Part shown: positions 1-11,038 of the stretch, piece by piece
Layout of the letters: every line of letters begins with the position of its first letter
Numbering within the stretch: the first letter of the stretch is position 1
NCBI GenBank assembly: GCA_026545225.1
Contig: CM048845.1
Span: 17,267,001-17,331,000, forward strand
From: Cornus controversa
Lineage: Eukaryota; Streptophyta; Magnoliopsida; Cornales; Cornaceae
Reading direction: 5' to 3'
DNA length: 64,000 bases
Notes under the pieces: model-generated
Database searches by the model: none
Told to the model about the DNA's origin: nothing
The model's input: only the letters and a program-made list of their open reading frames with translations
Made by a program: the position numbers and the translations under genes

Positions 1-82
1 GCGCAAGGGTAGGATATTAAAATCTAAAGGTTAAATGTCTTAGCCAAACAACATTAGTATGATATTAAAATCTAATGGTTAA

Positions 83-818
83 GGCCCCATTTGGGAGAGC
101 TTCCTAATATCAAAAGGACTTCATTGATAAGACATTAACTTTTATATTATTTTTTTCTTGACAATATTATCCCTTATTCTTAACAAGGATTACAATCTTT
201 AGAAAGCGTGAAGTCGACAATGGAAGGAAGTTGTGGTGGCTGCGGTGGAAGTGGCGATGTTGGTGAGGTAGTGGTGGAGGCGGTGGTGGAGGTGGAGGTG
301 GAAGTGGAGGTAGCGGTGACAGTGGAGTTGGTGGCGGTGGTCGTGGTGTAAAGTGGTGACAGCGATGGTGGTGGTGGTGGAAAGCAGCAGTGGCGATGGT
401 GATGGGGAGTTGGTGGCAGTGGCCATAGAGGTAGTGGTGGTGGTAGTGGAGGTGGCGATGGTGGTGGTGGAGGAGGTTGCAGTAGTGGTGATGGTGGAAG
501 GCGACGGTAGCGGTAGTGGTGGCGGTGGAGGTGGAGGAACGAAAGACCAAAAGAGAATATAGCACAATCTTGTTAATATATAAGAAGTATATAGACGAAT
601 TAGTAAAATAACAAATTTATTTCAAAAGAAAATTTGGCTTCCTAAAAGGAGATTCTAAAAGCAACATTTTTTTACTTCTCTGAAATGAGCTTTCCGACCA
701 CCAACTTTTTCAGAAAAGCATTTACATATGTGTAACCAAACATCACATTTTTTTTAAAAGGACTTTTGATGCCTAGAAGGACTTTTCAAGACGTCAGGAA
801 GCTCCCCCAAACAGGCAG
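83..818. mobile_element. Tourist/PIF-Harbinger-like MITE, TSD TAA, with GTG-rich cargo
   Basis: Imperfect terminal inverted repeats run from GGCCCCATTTGGGAGAGC at the left to the complement of CTGCCTGTTTGGGGGAGC at the right. The target site duplication is TAA (80-82 and 819-821), proved by comparison with the intact copy of the host repeat at 11-57. The three-base TWA duplication and the ends containing TTTGGG are typical of PIF/Harbinger MITEs. The core is not the usual AT-rich filler but a 325 bp GTG/GGA-rich block. No transposase is present, so the element is non-autonomous. Confidence 0.75.
215..540 (+). repeat. GTG/GGA-rich low-complexity tract
   Basis: An imperfect run of GGTGGN and GTGGTGG triplets with strong strand asymmetry: almost no C on the plus strand. 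The open frames it creates (valine/glycine-rich on plus, histidine/threonine/proline-rich on minus) are products of the repeat and are not called as genes. Closely spaced GG doublets could favour two-tetrad G-quadruplexes, which is inference. Its position in the middle of a MITE suggests expansion inside the element or capture of a glycine-rich coding fragment. Confidence 0.85.
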
Positions 819-857
819 TAAATGTCTTAGTCAAACAACATTAGATAACCAATCAAA

Positions 858-860
<3 letters not shown>

Positions 861-902
<42 letters not shown>
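861..902. repeat. (TA)n microsatellite
   Basis: Uninterrupted alternating TA of about 42 bases, directly abutting the left end of the inverted-repeat element at 903. Confidence 0.95.
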
Positions 903-905
<3 letters not shown>

Positions 906-2681
906 ATGCGATATTCGTACTTCCCTTTTCTACATTTACGCTCCTATCTTAAACGAAATAACACTCCTAACCCACACTTTATAACTGAATGATTATTTTT
1001 TTAAAAACAATTACACAACTATCTTTTCAATATCACTCTCTCTATCTTCAGTATTTAATGTTTTTGGTCACTTTTGAGAGGATCCAAAAGGAAAAAATAA
1101 ATAAATAATATATATATATATATATACATACATACAAAAAAAATATTCTTTTTTGAGAGGACCTAAAAAAAAAGAAGGTTATTCATATTGTATAAATTGT
1201 CTCTTTTGACCGGACCAAAAAAAAAAAGTTATCTTCGTTGAATATTTATCTCTTTTGACAGGAACTAGAAAAAAAAGATCTAATTTTTTATTTTTTTTAA
1301 GAAATTATTTCTTTTGACAAGACAAAAAAAATGTTATCTCTGTTGAATAAATTTTTTCCTTTGACAGGACTCCAAAAATATATATATAGTACAAAAAGAA
1401 ATGAACTAAAAAAATCTATCCGAATAAATTCTCGTTTAACAAGACCGAGAAAAAAATTATTTCTCTTGAATAAATAATATGTTTTGACTTCAAGAAAGAA
1501 GTTATTTTTCTTTTGATAATGACAAAAAAAAAAGTACTAAAGGGAAGTAACTAATTTAAAAAAAAAAAAGGTTAAAAATTCTTAGTACATAGTTATGGTA
1601 TTATAAAATAATGAGTTAAAAAAGTTAAAGTTTATAGTATAAAGGATAGTTATGGTATTATAAAATAAGAAATGATCAATTAATTAGTTTAAGGCCTTTT
1701 TGTCATTTCATTTAAAATAAAAAGGTTTGCAACCATGAAAAAGGGAGTGCGGATAGGTGATATCCGCACTCCACTTTTTCACGATTGCACTCCACTCGCA
1801 TTTTTCTTTTAGATAAAAGGACGAGAAGGTCTCTAAACTCATTAATGAATCATCCCTTATTTTATAATACCATAACTACCCTTTATACAATAAATTTTAA
1901 TTCTTTTTATTTCGTTTAGTAATTTCTTTTGGGTTCCGACCAAAAAGAACCTTTTTCTCGAGTACTTTTTTTTTATCCAGTTAAAAGTGATAATTTATTC
2001 AATAGAGATATCCAGTCAAAAGTGATAAAAGAGATAATGGGTACTCTATTTTTTTGGTATTTTTTTTTTTGGATCCTGCTAAATTAAAAGAATTTATTCA
2101 ACATGAAGAACTTTTTTTTTGTGTATCATATATAGATTTTTTCAATGATGTCTTATGAGATAATTTATTTAACAGAGATAATTTCTTTCGGATATTTTTA
2201 TTTTTTACATACCATACTTCTTTTTCTCAGACATATCAAATGAAATAGTTTATTTATAGAGATAAAAATAATAATAAAAAAAAAATTGGATTTTTTTTTT
2301 TTGCGTAGTATACTCTTCTTTGGGGTCCTATAGAGAACCTTTTTTTTTATCCTTTTTTTTCAGTTCTTGTCAAAAGAAATACTTTATTTAGTAAATATAA
2401 AACTTTTTTTGTACTTAGATAATTTTTATTTATTTTTAGATCTAACAAAAGAGAAAGAGATAACTATTTTTTGAGTCCTTTTTTTTTGTAATTTTTTTTT
2501 GGAACCTGTTAAAAGAGATTGAAAATATTAAATATTAGAGACAAGGAGGGAATATCAGAAGGGGTAGTTGTGTAATTTTTTTTTAAAATAATCATTTACT
2601 TAAGAAGTTAAGGTTAGAAATGTCATTTTCTTTAAAATAGGTGTGTAAACATAGAAAAAGGGAGTGCGAATATCGCCTCCC
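903..2681. mobile_element. 1.8 kb inverted-repeat (foldback or paired MITE) element
   Basis: The outer ends are inverted copies. The left end reads GGGATGCGATATTCG and continues into CTTCCCTTTTCTACATTT; the right end reads AAAAAGGGAGTGCGAATATC followed by GCCTCCC. A perfect-looking dyad sits at the centre (about 1743-1771: GGGAGTGCGGATA / TATCCGCACTCC), and both flanks of the centre match each other inverted, for example a block containing TTATTTTATAATACCATAAC. Each half also has inverted ends of about 55 bp. It can therefore be read as two adjacent elements of 850-930 bp or as one giant foldback. Between the ends, each arm is built of degenerate units of about 60 bp resembling GTTGAATAAATT-TCTTTTGACAGGACC-A(n). 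No coding sequence is seen. A third partial copy lies at 50226-50527. Confidence 0.75.
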
Positions 2682-4061
2682 AAAAATGAACTATTAATCA
2701 TAATATGAAACAAGAACTCACTTCAAACAAATGCTTGAAAATTTAGAACAAAACATGTATACAGAATACATCCTCTCAAATTTAACTACTTCAATTTTCT
2801 TTTTCTATTTCCCAGTATGGCAATCACCTAACTTAGAAGAGTTTGTTTCATGCTTCTAACAGATTTTTGGATGAATTATCAATTAGATTATGTTCATTAC
2901 TGTCTACTATGAAACATAATCTGCTGCAACTCCAAACTTTCAAGTTTATACCATTTCATAATTTGCAAAAATTATTTTCATTTTACATGATGTACTTTTA
3001 CAAAATAATAATTTTCTCTCGCATTAAAGAATCTAATAGTAATCTTTTTCATCTTTTTCTTTAAGCAAAACTTAATGCAACAGAGAATAGTTATGGCCTT
3101 TGAGCTTGCATACAGGTGAAGCGATACTCTAGATTTTGGGATCTAGATTATTGGTTTTGAGTTCAGGTGTTTTTTTTGCTATCACCATTGGATCAGTAGC
3201 TCAATTTTGTTTGTAATTTTTATCTATGTTTTGTTTATGTAGAAGCTAGAAACGGAGGTCACTAATGAGTCGTTCCAAACGTCTAAACTCAATGCTTAAG
3301 ACAACATAGGTTTAGTAGGATATAGGTGAAATGGAACGTTTTATTGATCTATTCTTCTTTTCCCAAATAGAAAAAGGTTCCCTTACAATTTGGGTTCTCT
3401 CTCCTTTTATACTCCGTCTTTCTGTTTGGACTTATCTGTCAGAGCATGAGGTGGATTGGTGATGATGGGCTTGCTCTTAGTCTTATCCATTTTCGTGTCG
3501 AATTGTGTCCACTTGCGGAAGGTTTTATCAGTTGGAGCATGAGGTGGATTGGTGATGATGGGCTCATGTTTTGGGCTTATATATTTAGGCATACAACTAT
3601 ATTCTTGAACCTATAGATTGGGCTCATGTTTTGGGCTTTTGGGCTTATATACTTGGGCCTACAGTTATATTCTTGAACCTACAATTTACATAAAATCTAT
3701 ATCAAGTAACTAATCTAGTGATTATGTGTTGTTTTTCCTTTATTCTTTTTCTTCTTGTTGTTTTCTTTAATTGTTTTTATAATGGCAGAGAACCTCAAAT
3801 GGCTATGGATCGAAGACAAACTAGAGATGTTGTTTGTTTTTGTCACTATGGCGAAAAAAAGTAATAAAATAAAATAGCAACATTACCTACATAGGTGGTG
3901 TTACGAAAGGCTATTTGCTATAAAGATGAATATGACGTATCACGCCTTCAAAGAAATATTGTCCCGACAATTTTCACTTTATTTTTTTTTTGGAAAAGTG
4001 ATATGGTATACTTAGCAAAATGGACAAGAGTGAAGTCTTGTGATTGTCCAATAATCGAGAA
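2682..4061. other. No gene recognised; short local duplications
   Basis: I see no recognisable coding sequence here; the open frames are short and not protein-like. Local duplications include GCATGAGGTGGATTGGTGAT at about 3443 and 3538, GGGCTCATGTTTTGGGCTT at about 3560 and 3622, and TATATTCTTGAACCTA at about 3599 and 3669. These are probably small replication-slippage or tandem duplications in old repeat DNA. Confidence 0.5.
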
Positions 4062-4173
4062 GATCTACAATACGTCCGGTGTAAATACACTAAATGAATC
4101 TGAACCTTGCATGTACAACAACACGCAAGGTTCAGATTTACCTAGTGTATTTACACCATGTGCATTGTAGACG
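4062..4173. repeat. Long imperfect hairpin (~110 bp)
   Basis: The left arm GGTGTAAATACACTA - 5 nt - ATCTGAACCTTGC pairs with GCAAGGTTCAGAT - 5 nt - TAGTGTATTTACACC (4078-4157) around a loop of about 14 nt. Outer flanks (CTACAAT ... ATTGTAG) extend the dyad to about 4062-4173. The inner stem is 28 paired bases with one symmetric internal bulge. It could be a small foldback element or a MIRNA-like precursor. It lies just upstream of the LINE remnant. Confidence 0.7.
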
Positions 4174-4546
4174 TACTCCTAATGATCTTAGTATGAAGGC
4201 GATGTTTCTAGTAAATGACAACACGATCAATGTTTATATTGATGATGGAATTGTTGTTGGGCTAGAATCATTTTCTAATCATATCATTTGGTAGGCTTTA
4301 CGAAGAAAACATATTCAAGATTTATAAAACTCATTCAGGTTGTATAAGAATACCAAAACTAGAACTCTTCATGTGTGGGGAGATTATTGATTTTCCTATA
4401 AAAGTAGGATTACACTATTCATAGATAAGTCTATATTTGTTTATGTAATCTTTGATAAAATGATGGAAGACTTGCATTGAGGCAATCCATGGTGCATGTC
4501 ATTTGCTAATGGCATAGTGCTATTGGATCATTCTAAGGAAACCTTA

Positions 4547-5135
4547 GAACATCTGCATTGCCCTCTCTGAATTTTGGCTCTCCAAATTTGTCACTACAAG
4601 TTTTTCTAGAGCCATGTAAGCATTTTCTCATAACCACGTCAACGTTTTTAACTCTCCAAATTTTGGCTCACATTGGCCTCTTCAAATTTTTGCTAGCCAA
4701 AAAATTAATAATATTTTAATAAATTTTTAAATTTTAAATTTATTAATAATATTAATATATTTAAGCAAGAAATATATTAAATTTGATATCATATATAATA
4801 TTTGATAATCCAATCATATAATATCGTAATAAATTAAAGAAATATATATAAAAAAATTAGATATAAAATAAATTTGTTTACGTGTTATGTTTTATGATTG
4901 ATTAAAATCCAACCTTTGTACAAAGTAATTTATTTGAAAATGATTCATATAATTCAAAACATACAATAAATATATTGATTGTATTTTTAATAACAAAGAA
5001 ATTAGTTGGCTTGGTGGATGGTGTGGTTGCTCTTCTGGGAAACGGTTTAAGATTCAAGGCTCTAAATATTGCATCATTTTAAAGATAAAAAACTTGAAAT
5101 TATTTTTTCACAAATTCGGGCTCTTGGAGTTCCTC
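4547..5135. mobile_element. Tourist-like MITE 1 in the LINE, TSD TTA
   Basis: LINE coding sequence stops at 4546 (after CTAAGGAAACCTTA) and resumes at 5136-5138 with TTAGCAATGAAATTAG, which gives a TTA duplication. The termini GAACATCTGCATTGCC and the complement of GAGGAACTCCAAGAGCC are weak inverted repeats of the GAGCATCTCCAA type common in Tourist MITEs. The interior is AT-rich and non-coding. The LINE reading frame defines the boundaries more firmly than the diverged ends do. Confidence 0.65.
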
Positions 5136-5650
5136 TTAGCAATGAAATTAGATGCTTGGAGAAATACATTAAAGTCAAAAGCTTAAGAATTAGTATAACT
5201 AAAACATAATATATGAAATGTAAATTTAGTAATGTTATAGAAAATGATAATATAAAGAGAACAATTCATTATCAAAGTGATACTCAAAGTAATTATTTCG
5301 ATATTTAGGATCAGTTATACAAAAATAAGAAGACATTAATGTTGATGTGAGTAGTAAATTTGGAATATGTTGGACAAAGTGGAGAAACGCTAGTGGAGTT
5401 TTATGTGATGAATGAGTATTAAATAAGTTAAAAGGGAAAGTATATGAGACAAGTCATTAGACCGACTATTTTATATGGAGCAAAGTGTTGAGAATTTTAA
5501 AAAAAAAATTACAAACAACGTATCCATGTGGCTAGATGCAAATGCTAAGGCGGATTTGTTAAGAATAACTAGAAGAAACAAGAATAATAATCAAAGGGTT
5601 AGGGAGAAGTTAGGAGTGATATCTATTAGCTAGAAAATAAGATAGACTTA

Positions 5651-5863
5651 GTCCTTGTTTGGCAGAGCTTTTACTTTAGCTTTTACGTAGAAGAAAAAGA
5701 GAAGCATAAGCTAAATGAGAAAGCTGGTACCCACCAGCTTCCTTTGAATGCTCTTTTTGGATTCTAAACCTCTTCAGCCTTACCAATTCAAATACTCTCT
5801 AAAACTTCTTCTGAGCTTGAAAAGCCAAAATTCGCTTTTCAAAAGCCAATCCAAACAGGGCTT
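5651..5863. mobile_element. Tourist-like MITE 2 in the LINE, TSD TTA
   Basis: The 213 bp insertion begins GTCCTTGTTTGGCAGAGC and ends TCCAAACAGGGCT, giving inverted ends around TGTTTGG. The LINE frame reads ...GATAGAC-TTA before it and TTA-AGTGGTATGAACAA after it, restoring an arginine-leucine-lysine-tryptophan-tyrosine run when the element is removed. Its interior contains inverted AAGCTTTT/AAAAGC-type segments. It is non-coding. Confidence 0.75.
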
Positions 5864-6089
5864 TAAGTGGTATGAACAAATTCAACGCAAATTTGTAGAT
5901 GCACCCGTGAGAAGAGGAAGATTGATTTGTATATAAGGCAAGAGCTAAAGAGGTCAACCAAAACTAACATGAGATTAATTGATAAAAAATTATTTAAAAA
6001 AATTAGATTTAATATAAAAAATTACTTTTGATATAAACGATTGAAAAATGACTTTTGAAGATTTTTAACTTTCCAGAGGAGAGTTTTGA

Positions 6090-6449
6090 GTTTTTTAACT
6101 TTTTATCAGGGGAGATGAGTTTGTTTGTTTAAGGGGGAGACTTCATAAGCATTGAATATTTTGCATGCATGCATTGGCATTATATGATTATTTATTTGTG
6201 CTTATAATTGTTTGTCTTTATTAAACTTTCGTGAGGGTATTTTTGAGTGTTGTTTTGCAAAGTATCGAAGTACATCATATTTACTGAATATAGATATTAT
6301 TCATATTTGCCACAAGCTCAAGATTTGAGTGAATGCTCAGTTTGGCTTAGCTGTGTTTTTGTGTTTTTGATAACCTGTAATTTATCTTTTCTATTGTAGG
6401 GTACATATTATCTAAGATGGTTTTGTCACAAATTGCCAAAGGAGGAGAT
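6090..6449 (+). other. Possible 3' untranslated end of a SIRE-type copia element with polypurine tract
   Basis: The stretch carries repeated purine-rich GGGGAGA-type words (AGGGGAGATGAG, AAGGGGGAGAC) and ends with TTGCCAAAGGAGGAGATTG immediately before a TG terminus at 6450. Plant SIRE/Maximus copia elements end their internal region with a similar phrase and a polypurine tract next to the 3' LTR. No coding sequence was recognised upstream, so the assignment is tentative. Confidence 0.35.
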
Positions 6450-7310
6450 TGTGCAGTATATATTTGTAATTGACAATATTCAGTGTCAAAACTAAGTATG
6501 ATCGAGTTGTAATCTTTCATTCATATTTTTATAATCGATTATGGAGTTGAAGACTGAGAGCTTGGATAGTGTTCTTCATCAATGCATCATTAAAATAATG
6601 CATCAATGATCTACACAAGGAACTTGATCAAGTGAAGCATTCAAGTGGCTATGACTGAGCGTGAACATCATTGATCATGATTAGAGCATCATTTATTCGA
6701 GGTAAGTTGGTAAGGACACATAGGTTTCCAGTCTTGAAATATAGAGTTTCGGAGTTACAATTTTATATTTTTCAAAATTGGACTGGTTCAAATATTTTTT
6801 GGACCAGTCCAAGAGCTCTCAAGATCTTAAAATTGATTCTCAACACAGGCTGAACTAGTCTATGAGGTTTTGATACCTCAAATTGAGGTCTTAGTAGGGC
6901 TGGACCGATCCATGCTTCTGCTTATAGAATTCCAAGTCCTGAGACCCCATGGACCAGTCCAGTTTAAACCCTGTACCAGTCCAACCTTGAATATTTCAAA
7001 AATATGCTTAAAATATATATGTTCTCATCACTTTAGGGACTGCATGACTCTTATACTTGATTAACGATGTTCTCATGCAATCGAAACCTTCAGAAACTTC
7101 AATCGATCAAATAATTGTTCAGATCATTGATGCCTTCTTCTGAAGATTCAAGCTTCATCCCTTTAAAGAACTTTTGCATGGTTGGTGTAGAACACTGCTC
7201 ACTCTGAAACTTCAATTACATGATCAATGAAAAGAATATAAATCAAAATTTACAACTCGATCATGTTTAGTTTTGACATTGAAAATTGTCATACAAAAAT
7301 ATACATCACA
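6450..7310. repeat. 861 bp TG...CA foldback: two diverged LTR-like arms, inverted
   Basis: The left arm starts TGTGCAGTATATATTTGTA and the right arm ends TACAAAAATATACATCACA. Reading both arms inward, they stay alignable: TCAATGTCAAAACTAA, then ATGATCGAGTTGTAA, then GAACATCATTGATCA-like and TTGGACTGG-like blocks. The centre lies near 6880 (CTCAAATTGAGG). Arms are about 430 bp and clearly diverged, so the structure is old. The left boundary abuts a polypurine-like tract. The interior contains several copies of a GGACCAGTCC-type dyad. Open frames inside are by-products. Confidence 0.75.
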
Positions 7311-9729
7311 CTAGGAAGTCATAATTATGAGTCTTACATCTTTTCTTATACTTATACTTATCAATTGAATCTTCAAATGATAATTATGATAATATAAATT
7401 TGCAATCATTATATGTATGTCTTGTTGAATTTGTTGATGGGAAGTATGTTAAAACATATATTAATATGACTTATATATGTGAATTGTGTATACATACCAT
7501 ATATGTTTGCAATTGAGGATACATGTTGTTTATCAAGATAATTATAGTTGTGGAGGCTATGTTATACATGTTACACGCCATATATTTGATAAAATGTATG
7601 AGAATGTTCTTTTTTTATAAAATCTCATTTTATGAATGTCTAACGAAAGAATTGATATTACATTGTTATATGCATGAAAATGACATGTTTTAGCATGAAA
7701 TCAAGTGACTTATAATGCGCTTGGAAATATGTAGTATATTTGAAATTGTATGTGTTGATATACTTGAAGCCTAGGTGTTTGATTGTTAATTTTGGGAGGA
7801 TGACGAGGAAAACAAGAAGGGCCCGGAGCCCTGGGGTGCAAGACCTGAAACTTGGCCGAGGTGGTTACTTTAGACCCTCAGGTTAGTAACTCGTAAAATA
7901 TTGGAATCAGGATATTTAACCTAAGGGTACTTATTCATGACTAATGATTTCTCCCACTCTTGTTTGATTTCAAAACTTATGTGGTTTGGTTTTTAAGTCT
8001 TGCAATTGAATTGTGATATTCATGTTGATGCTTGTATAACTTTCTATTAATTAAACATTGTTGAGCATATGATTCATTCTTGTATTGAATTGAGATCTAT
8101 AAGCACGAGCATTGAAGGAATACCATGTAGTGTATAGGAATGTCATGATTGCATTTCACAAACATTGAAAGTATGTCATGTTACTCATGTAGTACATAGG
8201 AATGTTGTAGCGATAGCAACCAATTTTGGTCGATTTCTATTTTATTCATCATTATTGTTTTAAATGCATTTTTAATGATGTTTAATATGTTTTGAATGCG
8301 AAAAACATGTTTGGAAAGTTGTAATAAGATTTTGGGAGGTTTTTGAAACTTTTTGAAAAGTTTGACTTTTTGGTCAACAGGGGCCTTGGGATGAGGTCTA
8401 GTGGGCCCAGGAATCCAAATTTTTTTTTGAAAAAATAATATGTTTGGTTATGAACCAAAAGAAATATTTAGAGAGTTAAGGAATCGATTTCAGAGCCAAC
8501 GCAACTTTCAAAATAAAAAACAGAGGTCGAGGGGGTATATTAAGTGACTCGGGGGCGTTTCAATCATTTTGCACCCCAAGGAGTGAGATAAAAATCAAGA
8601 AGTCTGGGATATTTCATATTTACAGATTTCTCTCTCTCTAACTTTCACCTCTCTCCCTTCTCTCTGGATTTTGGAGTGGTTAATGTGTGATTTGGAAGTT
8701 TTCAAAGAAGGAAAGTACGTAGGGGACGTCAAGGGCTTCGGTTTGAACCAATCAAAGTCTACATTTAGCAAAGTTGAAATGGTTGGAAACCTCAAAAATT
8801 TTCTTCCAAGCTTGAGATTCGAGGTAGGGGTGTGAAGTTTTTCTTTGTTTTGATTTTATAGGTCCTTTAACTGTGACATGAAAGATAGGTTTGTTATTTC
8901 GTTAGATCAGGGTTTAGTGTGTATATTTATGTATATGAAAATGTGATTTGTGCATATATATATATATATATATATGTCTAGCATATTAGTTAGGGCCTAT
9001 ATATATTGCATATGTGAATTTGAGACTATCAATGCACTTTGTGGAATTTGTGTTCATTTGATGAAAAATGTGAGATCTGATCTTTAGTATTGAATTGTGC
9101 ATAAAAGATATGATTTTCTTCAAAAATACATAAGCATAATGATTTTTATGAGATGAGTGGAATGGGATTGTGACAAGCATGTGTTGAGGAAGAAAATACA
9201 TTTGTTTTGATAAAATGCATTGCATTGGGTGGAAGTGTGGAATGTGTGCATTTATGTGATAAGTGCACATTATGTGAAGAGCAATTTTTTGGGGCATTTG
9301 AGAATTAAGAAGGGTCGAGGCTCTAGGGTGCAAGAGCCAAAACTTGGCTAAGCAAGTGTCGCTTCTGTCGGGTTAGAGCTCGAAAAGCGTAAGTAGAGTT
9401 TGTGGTTTCAAAGAGACCCTTACTATGGAATTGTGACAAGTGATGTCCTCAGTTGAATTGATTTCTGGGTATTATGTGGCGTGAGTTTATTTGTGAACTG
9501 TGGTTTGCTCAACTTGATATATATGTTGAAATGTGAAGCATCACGCATGATTTCAAAACTTAATTATTTTACGGGTAAAAAACATGGATAATTATCATGT
9601 AGACACGTAGAGATTTTATATACATTCATGCATAGGTGCCTGAGTTAAGGTAGAGTCGAGTGGATCATTCCTACTAGGCGTAGGTGTATACTCATCCCCT
9701 TTCCCCAAACTCTTTTCAGATAAAACACA

Positions 9730-10435
9730 TGTACACACAAATTTCGTGTCCGAGAATCTATGAACGAAAATGAGTAACAAATAATCGATTTTATTAATTT
9801 TAGAAAAATGGGTACAGTTCTCTATGGTCGATTATTTTACAACAAAGAATTTTCCTCTGATTCAATCTCCTTGATGTACGGTACAAGGGCTTCGAAAGCT
9901 TGTTCTTGAACCGATTGTGACGAGCTTTCTTCAAAACCTCAAGATTGAGGAAGGCTTGACTGGATTTTCGATCGAGAGCCGATAGAGCTTATTCTCGAAC
10001 GGTGGATTGAAGGTTTTCAAAGAAGAACGACACTTGTGTAGCGTGCTTGATGTTCTTCATCTTCAGAACTTTGAGTGTTGGGTTTAGGCAGAGGTTCGGC
10101 AGAACTTTTGTGTTCTCTTAAACTCTTTGTGTGTGTCTCCTCAAATGTGTAGGGTGACCTTATATTTATAGGCCAAAGGGTGAGAGTTTAATTTGGTAAC
10201 TCCCCATTAATTGTGCCAACTTTCATGAATCAAGAGATTTTGTCTCATTTTATATGGAAATAAATTCAAATTTAAATTTGAATTGTCACACATTTGTTTG
10301 AAGGCCTGAACCTTCAGGATTTTGACATGTGTTCGTCGATGGGACCCGTAATTATGGAATTTAATTAATCAAGAATGTTTCATTTCTTGACCGATCAGAT
10401 AGTGATTAGCCGATCACAAAATTTATATGTCTACA
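9730..10435 (-). repeat. 3' LTR of the Tat-like element (706 bp)
   Basis: On the plus strand it runs from TGTACACACAAATTTCGTG to ATTTATATGTCTACA, giving TGTA/TACA ends. It matches the pieces 20808-21170 plus 24028-24374, whose combined length after subtracting a five-base duplication is 705 bp. The minus-strand polypurine tract lies just beyond it at about 10436-10452. Confidence 0.9.
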
Positions 10436-10452
10436 AATTGCCCCCACTTCAA

Positions 10453-11006
10453 GGCTTGCATTATATGCATGCTTGTCATGCATAGAGGGCGAGGCTTGGA
10501 GTATTTTCTTTCATTGTACCTTCAAACTGATATGCCTACGATCATTTTTACGTAAGAGCATATTAATTGAGCATCCTTTTACATACAAGTTAATTTTTTT
10601 TTAAACACATGGACAGAATAATTGGACTTGTGCACCCATGAGCAACGAGGGGTATGTGGAGGCAGACAAGATGGGCAAAATTGGATCACTCTTCGTAGGT
10701 TCTCTTTTGCCACCTTCCAAAATAAATCATTATTTGCAAGGCTTTACCAAGATCAGCATTTACACAATCTCACGTATGATTTGTATACTTGGAATCAAGG
10801 ACCCATGGCAATTATGGTCTTAACAGGTGGTAGGTAAGCATGTTTCCCCTTTTATGATAGATTACATATATACATGCATGTATATGTGTATGAATCACCA
10901 AAGGAAACCCAAATCACATACTTTATTTATTTATTTATTTTGTTTTTTTTTTACTTGTTCACGCCAAAGAGATTTTCTCATATTGCAACTCACTTCCCTT
11001 GGCTAC

Positions 11007-11038
<32 letters not shown>

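Larger units (their letters stand above)
11..845. repeat. Two-unit direct repeat (~50 bp) split by a MITE
   Basis: A unit of the form GATATTAAAATCTAA-GGTTAAATGTCTTAG-CAAACAACATTAG occurs at about 11-57. It occurs again starting at 61, where it is interrupted after GGTTAA at 82 and resumes as TAAATGTCTTAG at 819. The uninterrupted first copy shows what the second looked like before the insertion, which fixes the insertion boundaries. Confidence 0.8.
4290..5990 (+). pseudogene. Degenerate LINE (RTE-like) reverse transcriptase, split by two MITEs
   Basis: Frame-shifting pieces match the plant RTE-like LINE ORF2 family. At 4480-4546 a PWCMSFANGIVLL segment matches the family FADD block, with the catalytic DD changed to NG. 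From 5139 come KLDAW, then TKT-YMKCKFSN, then WTKWRNASGVLCD and IRPTILYGAKC. After a MITE, from 5864, comes KWYEQIQRKFVDAPVRRG. Reading requires several frame changes and crosses stop codons, so the copy is long dead. With the MITEs at 4547-5135 and 5651-5863 set aside, the pieces are collinear with the family C-terminal half. The 5' part (endonuclease) is missing or unrecognisable. Confidence 0.8.

Noticed and set aside
167-567. Overlapping open frames of 69-132 codons on both strands
   Set aside because: They are by-products of a stop-poor GTG/GGA repeat inside a MITE; composition is pure repeat.
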